DNA of 64,000 nucleotides, taken from contig SVKO01000005.1 of assembly GCA_015068455.1 (NCBI GenBank), positions 124,001 to 188,000 of the forward strand, given 5' to 3'. This stretch comes from Oscillospiraceae bacterium (lineage in GTDB: Bacteria; Bacillota; Clostridia; Oscillospirales; Oscillospiraceae). This document shows positions 53,396 to 62,284 of the stretch, piece after piece. The notes beneath the pieces were generated by a model. It was not told the origin of the DNA. It saw nothing but the letters and a program-made list of their open reading frames with translations, and did not search any database. Within the stretch, counting starts at the first letter, position 1. Each line of letters starts with the position of its first letter. Position numbers and translations under genes: made by a program.

Positions 53396-56300
53396 ATGAA
53401 GCACACAAACAGAACCCGGCTGATCAGCTTCCTGCTGACCCTCTGCCTCATCGCATCCGTCATCGTTCTTCCCGCATCGGCCGCAGACGCCGCGCCGGAG
53501 TCCGCTGACAGCTACGACGGCTCGCAGCTCTGGCTCAATTACCGTCTTGTCAAGGATACGGCACGGCTGAATGAGTATCGCGCCGCTGCGACGTCCATTG
53601 TCGTGGAAAACTATGCCGCAAATCCCACGTTCCGTCATTCCAGAAACGGCAGCGTATGGACGCCCCAGCGCCCGAGCAATGCCAAGGAAACCATCCCCGC
53701 CAGTACGCTGGAGGCCGCCCGGCTGGAGCTCTCCCGGGGCCTGTCCGGATTGCTGGGTCAGGAGGTGCCCTATGCCGACGCCGTCAGCAAAGACGGCGCC
53801 GTTGTGGTGGGCACGCCCGAGACCTCTGCGCTGATTGCCGGGCTGAACCTGGGCGCCGACCTTGCCAAGGTTGGTGACGAGGGCTATCTCATCCGCTCTG
53901 TTGCCATCGGCGGCAAAAAAGCCACGGCAATCGCAGGCAACACGGAAATCGGCGCCCTGTACGGCACCTACGCGTTCCTTCGTCTCATGCAGACCCAGAA
54001 GACCGTACAGGATCTGAATATCGCCGACCAGCCGAAGGTCAACCACCGCCGCCTCAACAACTGGGACACTGAGCGCCTGTACGCCGGCACCAACGCCACC
54101 GGCGAGGGCAGCTCCACCGGCGGCGACGGCTCGATCTTTGAATTCGGCAGCGGAAATACTGCTCTGCCCACGATCCTGGACCGCTATATTATTTTTGCCC
54201 GTGTCTGCGCCAGCGTCGGCATCAATGAGATCACCATCAACAACGTCAACGCGAAGGAAGCCTATCTCAGCGAGGCGTACATTCTCAATGAGGCCGCCCT
54301 GGCGGACGTGCTGCGTCCCTACGGCGTCAAGATCGGCCTGTCCGTGCGCTACACCTCCGCCACAAATGCTGCGTGCAACACCTCGGCGGACGCCGCCGCG
54401 GGCGGTCCTTCCCAGATTTCCGGCAACGACGCCAACAATCCCTATGTGGAAAAGTTCCAGAACTGGTGGACGAAGAAGACCGAGCAGATCCGCTCCCGCA
54501 TCCCCGACTTCATCGGCTACACAGTCAAGGCAAACTCCGAGGGTCAGCCCGGCCCCCAGGACTACGGCTATGACCACGGCGACGGCGCCTACGGTCTCGG
54601 CCAGGCCCTGGCCAAGGTCAACGACGGCCTTCCCAATAAGATGACCCTGTTCTGGCGGACCTTCGTCTACAATGCCAGCGTGGACACCGACCGCCTGAAG
54701 CGCGCCTACATGGAGTTCAAGCCCATCAACGACGACCCCGCCCGCAGCTTCGGCGACAACGTCTTCGTCCAGACCAAGAACGGTCCCCTGGACTTCCAGG
54801 GCCGCGAGCCGATCCATCCCATGTTCGGCGCCATGGACAAGACCAACCAGGCCATCGAATTCCAGATCACACAGGAATACACCGGCCACCACATCTCCCT
54901 GTGCTACCTCGGCACGGAATGGGAGGAGATCTACAAAACCGACACCCGCACCGGCGGCAAGCAGGTCCTGGTGGGCGAGGTCCTGGACGGCTCCGCCCAG
55001 GGCCAGGCGGACACCGCCATCGTGGGCGTCAACAACATCGGCAACTCCCCCAACATGACCGGCAACCACTTTGCCCAGTCGAACTTCTTTGCCTTCGGCC
55101 GCCAGGCCTGGGACTGGACCCAGAGCGCCGAGGACATCGCCGAGGACTGGGTCCGCATGACCTGGTCGAACGACGACGAAGTCGTGGATACCATCGTCAC
55201 GATGATGATGGGCTCTTATGAGGCTCTGGTCAGCTACCAGACCCCCTACGGCGTCGGCCACCAGATGACCGGCACCGGCACCCACTACTTCCCCAACCCC
55301 GCCCAGATCATTTACAACGGCGGCTCCATCCGCGACGACTGGAGCCCGGCCTACTACAGCCGGGTCGACGGCGTGGGCGTGGGCTACAACCGCACCGGTC
55401 ACGCCGAGCAGACCTCCTTCGGCATGCAGATGGGCAGCAACCTGGCAGGACAGTATGCCGACGAACTTGCCGCCAAATATAACGACATCGACCAGATCCC
55501 CGAGAATCTGCTGCTCTGGTTCCATCATGTCCCCTGGGACCATGAGATGAAAGACGGCCGCACCTTCTGGGAGGACGCCGTGTACCTCATGCAGGAGGGC
55601 GTGCAGTACGTCTCCTGGATGAATGACGCCTGGGCCTCCCTGGAGGGCAAGATCGACTCCGCCCGTTTCAAGGCCGTCACCGAGAAGCTGTGGCGCCAGG
55701 AGATCGACGCCAGCGAGTGGCGCGACTTCTACCGCGGCTACTGGCGGGCCAACAACGGTCTGGATATCCCCGTGGACGACGGTCTGCTCTCCATCGCCGT
55801 GACCTTCGGCGCCGGAGAAAACCAGAAGACCTTCCGGGGCTTCGACCTGTCCGTGGACGCCTTCAACAAGACCCAGCCCGGCAACCTGCCCAACAGCGAT
55901 TCCCGCCGCACCCGCTACAACAACGCCGGCGGCAGCATCGCCGACGCATCCGGCAGTCCCTTCAGCAGCATGTTCGTGGCCGTGGACAAGGCCTATTCCC
56001 TGCAGATACCGTCCGGCGTGGCCAAGACCATCAGCAAGGTCGAGTTCCTGAATAAAGACGGTGCGGAAGGCAGCTATGAGATCGTCTCCAATTCCGATAC
56101 CGAGGCCGTGATCAAGGTCACCCGCGACGGTCCCTTCGGCCCGCTCTCCAAGACCTATTATTTCCAGTTCTCCCCCGATACCGAATTGTCGGAGCTGCGC
56201 GTCAACAACCGGACAATCAAAAACTTTGATCCGGATATCACGGAGTATTCGGTCATGGTCGCCGACGATGTGACCGATATCCCGGTCGTAACGGCTGCCG

Positions 56301-57811
56301 CCGACGATCCTGCCGCCGAAGCGACCGTGGTGCAGGCGGCGCAGATTCCCGGCCAGGCCACCGTCACCGTAAAAAACGGAAGCCAAAGCAAAACCTATAC
56401 CGTCAATTTCGCAAAGAGCATCGCATTCACAGAGGATTTTGACGGCAGCGCCCCCGCAGGCGAATGGAGCTGGGTCCGCGAATCGTCCAGCCGCTGGCAG
56501 ATGCAGGACGGCAAGCTGACCATCACCACCGAAAGCGGCGATATCAAGGGCGGCACCAACACCGGCAAAAATATTCTGGTGCGCAGCATCGGCCAGGGCG
56601 ACTGGGAGGCCGTTGCCAAAGTCACGCTCTCCGCCGTGCCGACGCAGGCCACACAGCAGGCAGCGCTGCTTATTTATCAGGATGACAACAATTATCTGAA
56701 GGTCGATGTGGAATATGCCTCCGTCAGCAGCGGCTGGTCCTCTGAGAACTATGTGCGCGCCAGCGGCGGCGCGGAGCGCGGCGGAACCTATTCCGATCTG
56801 TTCTATGACGCGCTGGAAATCAGAAAAAACATCACCGACGCCGATAATACCGTCTGGTTCAAGATCGTAAAGGACGGCAGCGATTACAGCCTGTACTGGG
56901 CTACGGACGGAGACAGCGCATTCAAGAATCTGGGCAAAACTGCAATGACGATGACCGAGCCGAAGATCGGCGCGTATGCCGTCGGCGGAAACAGCTCGGC
57001 CCAGCTCCGCGTATCCTACGACCAGATTTCCATTGCAGACAACTATGATCTGCTGCTCACGGCTGTGGACGTCAGCAAACTGGAAGAGGCGATCACCGAA
57101 GCGGAAGCGATTGACGCCGATGCATATACCGACAAGAGCGTTTCCGCCCTGAATACTGCGCTGGACAATGCCAGAGCCGTATTGAACGACGCATCCGCGA
57201 CCCAGGATGCGGTGGACGCTGCCGTCGAAGCCGTGACCGACGCCGTAAACGCGCTGGAAAAGAAGCCCGCTTTCCTCTTCGAGGACGTGAAGGATCCCGG
57301 CAAGTTCTATTTCGATCCCGTCTACTGGGCCTTCAATGCCGATCCGCAGATCACCAAGGGCACCGACGATACCCACTTTGGCCCCGACAACGCCTGCACC
57401 AGAGGCCACGTGGTGACCTTCCTGTGGCGCGCCGCCGGCGAGCCCGCGCCCAAGAGCACGCAGACCCCGTTCACCGACCTCAAGCCCGGCGCCTTCTATG
57501 AGAAGGCCGTGGCCTGGGCCGTGGAGGAAGGCATCACCAAGGGCCTGAGCGACACCACCTTCGGCCCGGACGCCACCTGCACAAGAGGCCAGATCGTCAC
57601 CTTCCTGTGGCGCTTCAAGGACGAACCCGCCCCCGCGAGCACGCAGACCCCGTTCACGGACGTGAACCCCAACGGCTACTACATGAAGGCCGTGGCCTGG
57701 GCGGTGGAGAAAGGCGTCACCAAGGGCCTGAGCGACACCACCTTCGGTCCGGACGCCACCTGCACCAGAGGCCAGGTCGTGACCTTCCTGTACAGAGCAA
57801 CCGCGGAATAA
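53396..57811 (+). CDS. Secreted GH67 alpha-glucuronidase with SLH anchor
   Basis: The 1471-residue protein begins with a signal peptide (1-29, ending ASAADA). A GH67 catalytic region (about 40-870) has Glu382 in VKANSEGQPGP, Asp466 in GPLDFQGR and Glu494 in TQEYTGH. The last two are 28 residues apart, as in Cellvibrio and Geobacillus alpha-glucuronidases. It should remove 4-O-methylglucuronic acid from glucuronoxylan fragments. Then come a cadherin-like beta sandwich (about 930-1005), a laminin-G/DUF1349-like domain (1010-1215), a FIVAR helix pair (1222-1285) and three SLH domains (1296-1470). GH67 enzymes are usually intracellular, so a wall-anchored one is uncommon. The ribosome site is AGGAGGAAAG. 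Confidence 0.93.
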   Translation: MKHTNRTRLISFLLTLCLIASVIVLPASAADAAPESADSYDGSQLWLNYRLVKDTARLNEYRAAATSIVVENYAANPTFRHSRNGSVWTPQRPSNAKETIPASTLEAARLELSRGLSGLLGQEVPYADAVSKDGAVVVGTPETSALIAGLNLGADLAKVGDEGYLIRSVAIGGKKATAIAGNTEIGALYGTYAFLRLMQTQKTVQDLNIADQPKVNHRRLNNWDTERLYAGTNATGEGSSTGGDGSIFEFGSGNTALPTILDRYIIFARVCASVGINEITINNVNAKEAYLSEAYILNEAALADVLRPYGVKIGLSVRYTSATNAACNTSADAAAGGPSQISGNDANNPYVEKFQNWWTKKTEQIRSRIPDFIGYTVKANSEGQPGPQDYGYDHGDGAYGLGQALAKVNDGLPNKMTLFWRTFVYNASVDTDRLKRAYMEFKPINDDPARSFGDNVFVQTKNGPLDFQGREPIHPMFGAMDKTNQAIEFQITQEYTGHHISLCYLGTEWEEIYKTDTRTGGKQVLVGEVLDGSAQGQADTAIVGVNNIGNSPNMTGNHFAQSNFFAFGRQAWDWTQSAEDIAEDWVRMTWSNDDEVVDTIVTMMMGSYEALVSYQTPYGVGHQMTGTGTHYFPNPAQIIYNGGSIRDDWSPAYYSRVDGVGVGYNRTGHAEQTSFGMQMGSNLAGQYADELAAKYNDIDQIPENLLLWFHHVPWDHEMKDGRTFWEDAVYLMQEGVQYVSWMNDAWASLEGKIDSARFKAVTEKLWRQEIDASEWRDFYRGYWRANNGLDIPVDDGLLSIAVTFGAGENQKTFRGFDLSVDAFNKTQPGNLPNSDSRRTRYNNAGGSIADASGSPFSSMFVAVDKAYSLQIPSGVAKTISKVEFLNKDGAEGSYEIVSNSDTEAVIKVTRDGPFGPLSKTYYFQFSPDTELSELRVNNRTIKNFDPDITEYSVMVADDVTDIPVVTAAADDPAAEATVVQAAQIPGQATVTVKNGSQSKTYTVNFAKSIAFTEDFDGSAPAGEWSWVRESSSRWQMQDGKLTITTESGDIKGGTNTGKNILVRSIGQGDWEAVAKVTLSAVPTQATQQAALLIYQDDNNYLKVDVEYASVSSGWSSENYVRASGGAERGGTYSDLFYDALEIRKNITDADNTVWFKIVKDGSDYSLYWATDGDSAFKNLGKTAMTMTEPKIGAYAVGGNSSAQLRVSYDQISIADNYDLLLTAVDVSKLEEAITEAEAIDADAYTDKSVSALNTALDNARAVLNDASATQDAVDAAVEAVTDAVNALEKKPAFLFEDVKDPGKFYFDPVYWAFNADPQITKGTDDTHFGPDNACTRGHVVTFLWRAAGEPAPKSTQTPFTDLKPGAFYEKAVAWAVEEGITKGLSDTTFGPDATCTRGQIVTFLWRFKDEPAPASTQTPFTDVNPNGYYMKAVAWAVEKGVTKGLSDTTFGPDATCTRGQVVTFLYRATAE

Positions 57812-57850
57812 GCGAACGCTTCTGAATTCCAAACAACCGCATAGAAAACA

Positions 57851-57883
57851 GCCGGAGCTGCATTCGCAGCTCCGGCATTTTTT
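57851..57883 (+). terminator. Terminator after GH67 gene
   Basis: An 11-bp stem (GCCGGAGCTGC and complement, loop ATTC) is followed by ATTTTTTATA. The minus-strand copy also serves the convergent DUF1643 gene weakly. Confidence 0.88.
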
Positions 57884-57890
57884 ATAGAAC

Positions 57891-58502
57891 TTACTTCATT
57901 AATCCATAACAGTATTCCCGCACATCAAAGGGATCCAGGCAGGAATCCCTGCGCAGGTACAGGGGATGGTGGGGGTGGCCTCCCTTTTTCGAGCGCTCCC
58001 CCGCGCTGACCCAGCGGGCGCCGCAGCCCTCGCCCACGGCGATCATATCCAAAAGGCACCGCGCCAGATAGTCCCGCTGGGTGATGATCGTCCCCCAGGC
58101 GGCCCAGACCACCGGCGCTTCGCTCAGGCGCAGCACATATTCAAAAGCTTTCATGTTTTCCCCGTGCAGATACGTGTTGCATGTACGCTCCATATCCTTC
58201 GGGCGCGTGGCGCGCTGGGGATAGACGTTGAACATGATGAAGCTGTCGAAGCCGTTGCCCAGGGCGATCCGCTCCACGGATTTGAGTGTGTTGTCCAGGT
58301 TGTCCGGCTCCGCGGTGGAGGGATTGATGCCGATGCAGATCAGAGGCTTCTTCCCCTTCGTCCCCAATATGTAACGGTATTCCAGATAATGATCCGGCAC
58401 ATAGAGCCACCGGGAACGGTCGTAATCCTCCCGCCGGCCCTGCAGGGCTTCGTCAAAACTGAGGATCTCCAGCTCGTTGGTGGCGCATTCGGGAATATGC
58501 AT
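57891..58502 (-). CDS. DUF1643 protein
   Basis: The 203-residue soluble protein has the DUF1643 features: RYILGTKGKKPLICIGINPS, then STAEPDNLDNTLKSVERIA, and later VVWAAWGTIITQRDYL. DUF1643 proteins often sit near DNA-modification or defence genes, but nothing of that kind is nearby. The function is unknown. GGAGGG precedes the ATG. Confidence 0.88.
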   Translation of the reverse strand: MHIPECATNELEILSFDEALQGRREDYDRSRWLYVPDHYLEYRYILGTKGKKPLICIGINPSTAEPDNLDNTLKSVERIALGNGFDSFIMFNVYPQRATRPKDMERTCNTYLHGENMKAFEYVLRLSEAPVVWAAWGTIITQRDYLARCLLDMIAVGEGCGARWVSAGERSKKGGHPHHPLYLRRDSCLDPFDVREYCYGLMK

Positions 58503-58590
58503 GGCGCTCCCTCCTTTTGATCTATTCTATCATATTTTCCCCCCGCTTCCAACCGCGGCGGAAAAAATCATCGAAAAATCTCTGAAACGG

Positions 58591-58620
58591 TTGAAAATAG
58601 AGCCTTATTGCCTGTATACT
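58591..58620 (+). promoter_or_regulatory. Promoter of MFS transporter-dus operon
   Basis: TTGAAA (58591-58596), 18 bp, TATACT (58615-58620). Confidence 0.7.
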
Positions 58621-58654
58621 ACGTTCAGGAAGAAAAAAGAAAAGAGGTTCCGCC

Positions 58655-59953
58655 ATGAAGCTCAACAACAAGCGCACCATCCTCATCGGCCTGGCCTTCA
58701 TGTCCATTCTGGCATTCTGGCAGTTCTACGACCAGGTCATTCCCTATATTCTGGAGAACATTTTCGGACAGACGACCCTGCGCACCAACGCCATCATGGC
58801 CATCGACAACGTGCTGGCCATCTTCATGCTGCCCCTGTTCGGCGCGATCTCCGACCGCACCCATACCCGCCTGGGCCGCCGCACGCCCTACATTCTCTAC
58901 GGTACGATCGCGGCCTGCATCCTCATGGTGCTTCTGGCCCTGTTTGAGAAGGCTGTCAGCTTCCCCGGCTTCTTCGTGTGCCTTCTGCTCCTGCTCATCA
59001 CCATGAGCATCTACCGCTCCCCCGCCGTGGCCTATATGCCGGACGTGACGCCCAAGCCCCTGCGCTCCAAGGGCAATGCCATCATCAATCTGGTGGGCTA
59101 CATCGGCGGCATCTTTGCCACGGTCATGATGATGGTGCTGCTGCGCAGCGAAAAGGCAGCCGACGGAACCACCACTTATACCGGCAACCAGTCCTTCGTG
59201 CCCATTTTCCTGGTCATCGCAGGCTTCATGCTGGCGACGGTGCTGATCATGGTACTGAGCCTCAATGAGAACAAGCTCCTGGCCGAGGTCCACGATGAGA
59301 TGGAGGAGGAAGACGAGGAACTGGACAAAGGCGAAAAGCTTTCGAAGGACGTCCGCCGTTCTCTGATCCTGGTGCTGGCGTCGGTGTTCCTCTGGTTCGC
59401 TGCCTACAATGCCGTTACCACCGCCTTCTCCCGCTACTGCGCCGCCATCTGGCACGTGGACCTGGGCGCTTCGTCCGGTTACCTGCTGGTGGCCACCGTC
59501 GCCGCCATCGTCGCCTTCATCCCCCTGGGCGTTTTCTCAAGCCGTGTCGGACGCAAGAAAGCGGTCCTGTTCGGCATCTTGCTGATGGCCGCCTGCTATG
59601 CCCTGGCCATTGCTATCCGCAAGCCCTCGGCTGTGATGTACGTCATTTTTGCTCTGGTGGGCATCGGCTGGGCCTCCATCAACGTCAACTCCTTCCCCAT
59701 GGTGGTGGAGATGTGCAAGTCCGGCGACGTGGGCAAATACACCGGCTACTACTATACCTTCTCCATGGCGGCGCAGATCGTCACGCCGCTGCTCTCCGGC
59801 TGGCTGATCACAAAGCTGGGCTACAATATTCTTTTCCCCTATGCGGTGGTGTTCTCTCTTTTGAGCTTCGTCACCATGTTCTTTGTGCGTCACGGCGACA
59901 ACCGCCCCGAGGCCCGGACCGGCCTGGAGGCCTTCGAGGATCTGGATGCCTGA
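58655..59953 (+). CDS. MFS transporter, glycoside/SLC45-like
   Basis: The 432-residue protein has 12 hydrophobic helices. After helix 2 comes the MFS loop DRTHTRLGRRTPYILYG (about residues 68-84), typical of the GPH/SLC45 sugar-symporter group. MPDVTPKPLRSKGNAI follows in the loop after helix 4. A central acidic cytoplasmic segment (about 205-232) joins the two halves. It lies downstream of a glycosidase gene, so a sugar or uronoside substrate is plausible but unproven. Its stop overlaps the dus start. Confidence 0.87.
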   Translation: MKLNNKRTILIGLAFMSILAFWQFYDQVIPYILENIFGQTTLRTNAIMAIDNVLAIFMLPLFGAISDRTHTRLGRRTPYILYGTIAACILMVLLALFEKAVSFPGFFVCLLLLLITMSIYRSPAVAYMPDVTPKPLRSKGNAIINLVGYIGGIFATVMMMVLLRSEKAADGTTTYTGNQSFVPIFLVIAGFMLATVLIMVLSLNENKLLAEVHDEMEEEDEELDKGEKLSKDVRRSLILVLASVFLWFAAYNAVTTAFSRYCAAIWHVDLGASSGYLLVATVAAIVAFIPLGVFSSRVGRKKAVLFGILLMAACYALAIAIRKPSAVMYVIFALVGIGWASINVNSFPMVVEMCKSGDVGKYTGYYYTFSMAAQIVTPLLSGWLITKLGYNILFPYAVVFSLLSFVTMFFVRHGDNRPEARTGLEAFEDLDA

Positions 59954-60920
59954 TATGACCGACCTGCATTTTTATCTGGCGCCCATGGAGGGCGTCACCG
60001 ACTCCATCTACCGTCAAATCTATTCGCGCATGTTCGCCCCCTTTGACCGGTATTATATGCCCTTCTTCTCCCCCACCGCCGAGCATGTGATCACTGCACG
60101 GCAGCAGCGTGAGCTTGATCCGGTGCGAAATGAAGGCCTCGACGCCGTTCCGCAGATTCTGACGAATGATCCAGAACTGTTTGTTTGGGCGGCAAATGTG
60201 CTGGCGGACATGGGCTACCGGGAGGTCAACCTGAATCTCGGCTGCCCCTCCGGCACCGTGGTCAAGAAGAAAAAGGGCAGCGGCCTGCTGGGCGATCCGG
60301 CAATGCTTGACCGGCTGCTGGACGGGATCTTTTCCAAAGTAAAAATCGCCGTCTCCGTCAAGACCCGTGTCGGTATTCGCTCCGAAGACGAATTCCCGGC
60401 GCTTCTGGAAATCTTCAACCGCTATCCCATCTGCGAGCTGACCGTTCATCCCCGGGTGCAGGCAGACCAGTACCGGGGCGCCGTCCGGATGGAAGCATTC
60501 GAACTGGCGATGCGTGAAAGCCGCGCGCCGTTGTGCTATAACGGCGACCTGTTTTCCCCGGAGGACATTGCCGAAGTCCGGCGGCGCTTCCCCGCCCTGC
60601 GCGCCATAATGCTTGGCCGGGGCGCCGTGGCAAATCCCGGTTTGATCGGATTCCTCAAAAGCGGGTCCTGGGCGGCACTTTCACAGCTTCGCGAATTTCA
60701 CGAAGCGCTGTGCGGCGAGTACCGAAAAGTCATGCCCGGCTTTCGTCCGACCGTATCGAGGATGTTCGAATACTGGGCCTTCTGGGGCGCTCTGTTTGAA
60801 TCCCCGGCAAAACATATCAAGCGCATCCGTAAAGCCGCTTCTTTTGATGACTACGATCGGGCAGTTCAGCTTCTGTTCGACGAGTGCGCCTTCATTCCCA
60901 ACGGCATTTACTGTCCCTGA
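59946..60920 (+). CDS. dus: tRNA-dihydrouridine synthase
   Basis: I use the ATG at 59946, which overlaps the transporter stop and has GAGGAT upstream; 59955 is an alternative. The 324-residue flavoenzyme reduces uridines in the tRNA D loop. LAPMEGVTDSIYRQI is the FMN-binding start. Cys100 in LNLGCPSGTVVKKKKGSGLL is the proton donor, and the DUS signature is followed by TVHPRVQADQY and LGRGAVANPGLIG. Length is normal. Confidence 0.94.
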   Translation: MPDMTDLHFYLAPMEGVTDSIYRQIYSRMFAPFDRYYMPFFSPTAEHVITARQQRELDPVRNEGLDAVPQILTNDPELFVWAANVLADMGYREVNLNLGCPSGTVVKKKKGSGLLGDPAMLDRLLDGIFSKVKIAVSVKTRVGIRSEDEFPALLEIFNRYPICELTVHPRVQADQYRGAVRMEAFELAMRESRAPLCYNGDLFSPEDIAEVRRRFPALRAIMLGRGAVANPGLIGFLKSGSWAALSQLREFHEALCGEYRKVMPGFRPTVSRMFEYWAFWGALFESPAKHIKRIRKAASFDDYDRAVQLLFDECAFIPNGIYCP

Positions 60921-60980
60921 GCCTTTTCCATGGCGAATCTGCGTGCGCCAAATCTGCCGCACAACCAGCGAAAAAAATGG

Positions 60981-61009
60981 TTGACAAGCCGGAACCCTTG
61001 TGGTACTAT
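60981..61009 (+). promoter_or_regulatory. Promoter of tRNA-Leu gene
   Basis: TTGACA (60981-60986), 17 bp, TACTAT (61004-61009), 28 bases before the tRNA. Confidence 0.85.
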
Positions 61010-61036
61010 ATCTTCGCGGTTGACAGACCGCGACAT

Positions 61037-61124
61037 GCGCGAGTGGTGGAATTGGCAGACTCGCTAGATTCAGGTTCTAGTGTGCATTACGCACGTGCGG
61101 GTTCAAGTCCCGCCTCGCGCACCA
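61037..61124 (+). tRNA. tRNA-Leu (anticodon CAG)
   Basis: The acceptor stem GCGCGAG/CTCGCGC is perfect. D-arm, anticodon stem CTAGA/TCTAG with loop TTCAGGT (anticodon CAG at 61071-61073), a long variable arm and the T-arm GCGGGTTCAAGTCCCGC are all present. CCA is encoded (61122-61124). The long variable arm fits tRNA-Leu. Confidence 0.97.
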
Positions 61125-61126
61125 AA

Positions 61127-61156
61127 AAAGAGCACCCCATCGGGGTGCTCTTTTTT
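61127..61156 (+). terminator. Terminator after tRNA-Leu
   Basis: GAGCACCCC and its complement (loop ATC or GAT) carry an A-run before and six T after. Confidence 0.93.
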
Positions 61157-61300
61157 GGTGCGCAAGGCATTGCGAATGAATCCGTCTGCCGCAGGCAGAG
61201 CGGGCGACGGCGGCGAAGCCGCCTAGTGCCGCGAAGCGGCGTCAAGTCCCGCCGACCAAATCTGAACTGTCCCATTGGGAGCTTTTTTATATGTTTGATA
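61157..61300 (+). other. GC-rich scrap with degenerate tRNA tail
   Basis: Downstream of the tRNA terminator the sequence has short GC palindromes (GCCGCAGGC, GGCGGCGAAGCCGCC, GCCGCGAAGCGGC). It then reads GTCAAGTCCCGCC followed by GACCA (about 61239-61257), which copies the T-arm and CCA end of a tRNA. A terminator-like CCCATTGGGAGC with six T follows. It looks like the remains of a duplicated tRNA or an integration scar. After 61300 the DNA becomes AT-rich, and 61300-61506 shows no gene. Confidence 0.5.
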
Positions 61301-61506
61301 CCGAAACCGCTGCACAGTATTCTGATATATATTTCCTTATACCATTTTTACTTAATACTTTTTATTATTTATTTAAATATAGTATTTTTATGATAAAATG
61401 ATATTGGTTCTACGCTTGTTTTATGATATAATCAATTTAATCCTGTCCGTCCAATTGTTCTAAATAGGTGCAATTTCTCTTAATATTGGTGCGAGGTTAA
61501 TAATCA

Positions 61507-62259
61507 ATGTTTCGGAAAAGAATATATGAAATTATCGAAAAATCAGATGGCAATGATATACTTAGTTCAATATATGATTTTTCAATGATTGTAGTTATCG
61601 TGGTCAGTCTTGTTCCCCTTGCCTTTAAATGGGAAACAAGATCTTTTAGAATAATTGACAAAGTATGTGTCGCTGTTTTTATAGTTGACTATCTTCTGCG
61701 CTGGGCAACGGCAGACTATAAGTTTAAACAGAAAAGGTTTCTTTCTTTTCTTCGATATCCGTCCTCACCGATGGCTATCGTTGATTTAGTTTCCATTCTT
61801 CCCTCGTTGAGCTTTCTCAGTAGTGGGTTCAAGCTACTACGCATTCTTAGGATGATCAGAGCAATGCGTGTGCTGCGAGTCTTCAAAGCAATGCGCTACT
61901 CCAAGAGCTTTGAAATAATCGGCAGTGTTTTGCGTACATCAAAGAATTCCCTGTTAGCGGTATGTGCTCTGGCTGGCGGTTATATACTCATCTCTGCCTT
62001 GGTGATATTCAATGTTGAGCCGGATTCTTTTGGCAGCTTTTTTGATGCAATCTACTGGGCCACAGTCTCTCTGACTACGGTCGGGTACGGTGATATATAT
62101 CCGGTTTCAACTTTGGGGCGAATCATCACTATGATTTCCTCGATTTTCGGTATTGCAATTGTAGCACTACCAGCGGGCATCATTACCGCCGGGTATATGA
62201 ATGAAATTAACAGAGCCGAAGTCTTGATTGACGAAAACGGCCAAGAAGCCAAAGAATAA
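61507..62259 (+). CDS. Voltage-gated (Kv-type) potassium channel
   Basis: The 250-residue protein has six membrane helices. S4 (about residues 108-130) carries a row of Arg/Lys (KLLRILRMIRAMRVLRVFK) and the pore filter is TVGYGD (191-196) between S5 and S6. It lacks a cytoplasmic RCK or cyclic-nucleotide domain; the C-terminus after S6 is only about 30 residues. This is the KvAP/KvLQT-like minimal bacterial channel. The codon usage is distinctly AT-richer than the flanking chromosome. Confidence 0.93.
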   Translation: MFRKRIYEIIEKSDGNDILSSIYDFSMIVVIVVSLVPLAFKWETRSFRIIDKVCVAVFIVDYLLRWATADYKFKQKRFLSFLRYPSSPMAIVDLVSILPSLSFLSSGFKLLRILRMIRAMRVLRVFKAMRYSKSFEIIGSVLRTSKNSLLAVCALAGGYILISALVIFNVEPDSFGSFFDAIYWATVSLTTVGYGDIYPVSTLGRIITMISSIFGIAIVALPAGIITAGYMNEINRAEVLIDENGQEAKE

Positions 62260-62284
62260 CGCTATCTAAAATGGAGGATTTGAA

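Noticed and set aside
53345-57832. Antisense ORF of 1495 codons over the GH67 gene
   Set aside because: Same cause: strong codon bias of the GH67-SLH gene. The plus-strand product has signal peptide, catalytic residues and SLH domains.
61157-61300. Second functional tRNA
   Set aside because: Only a T-arm and CCA-like end are visible; acceptor, D and anticodon arms are missing.
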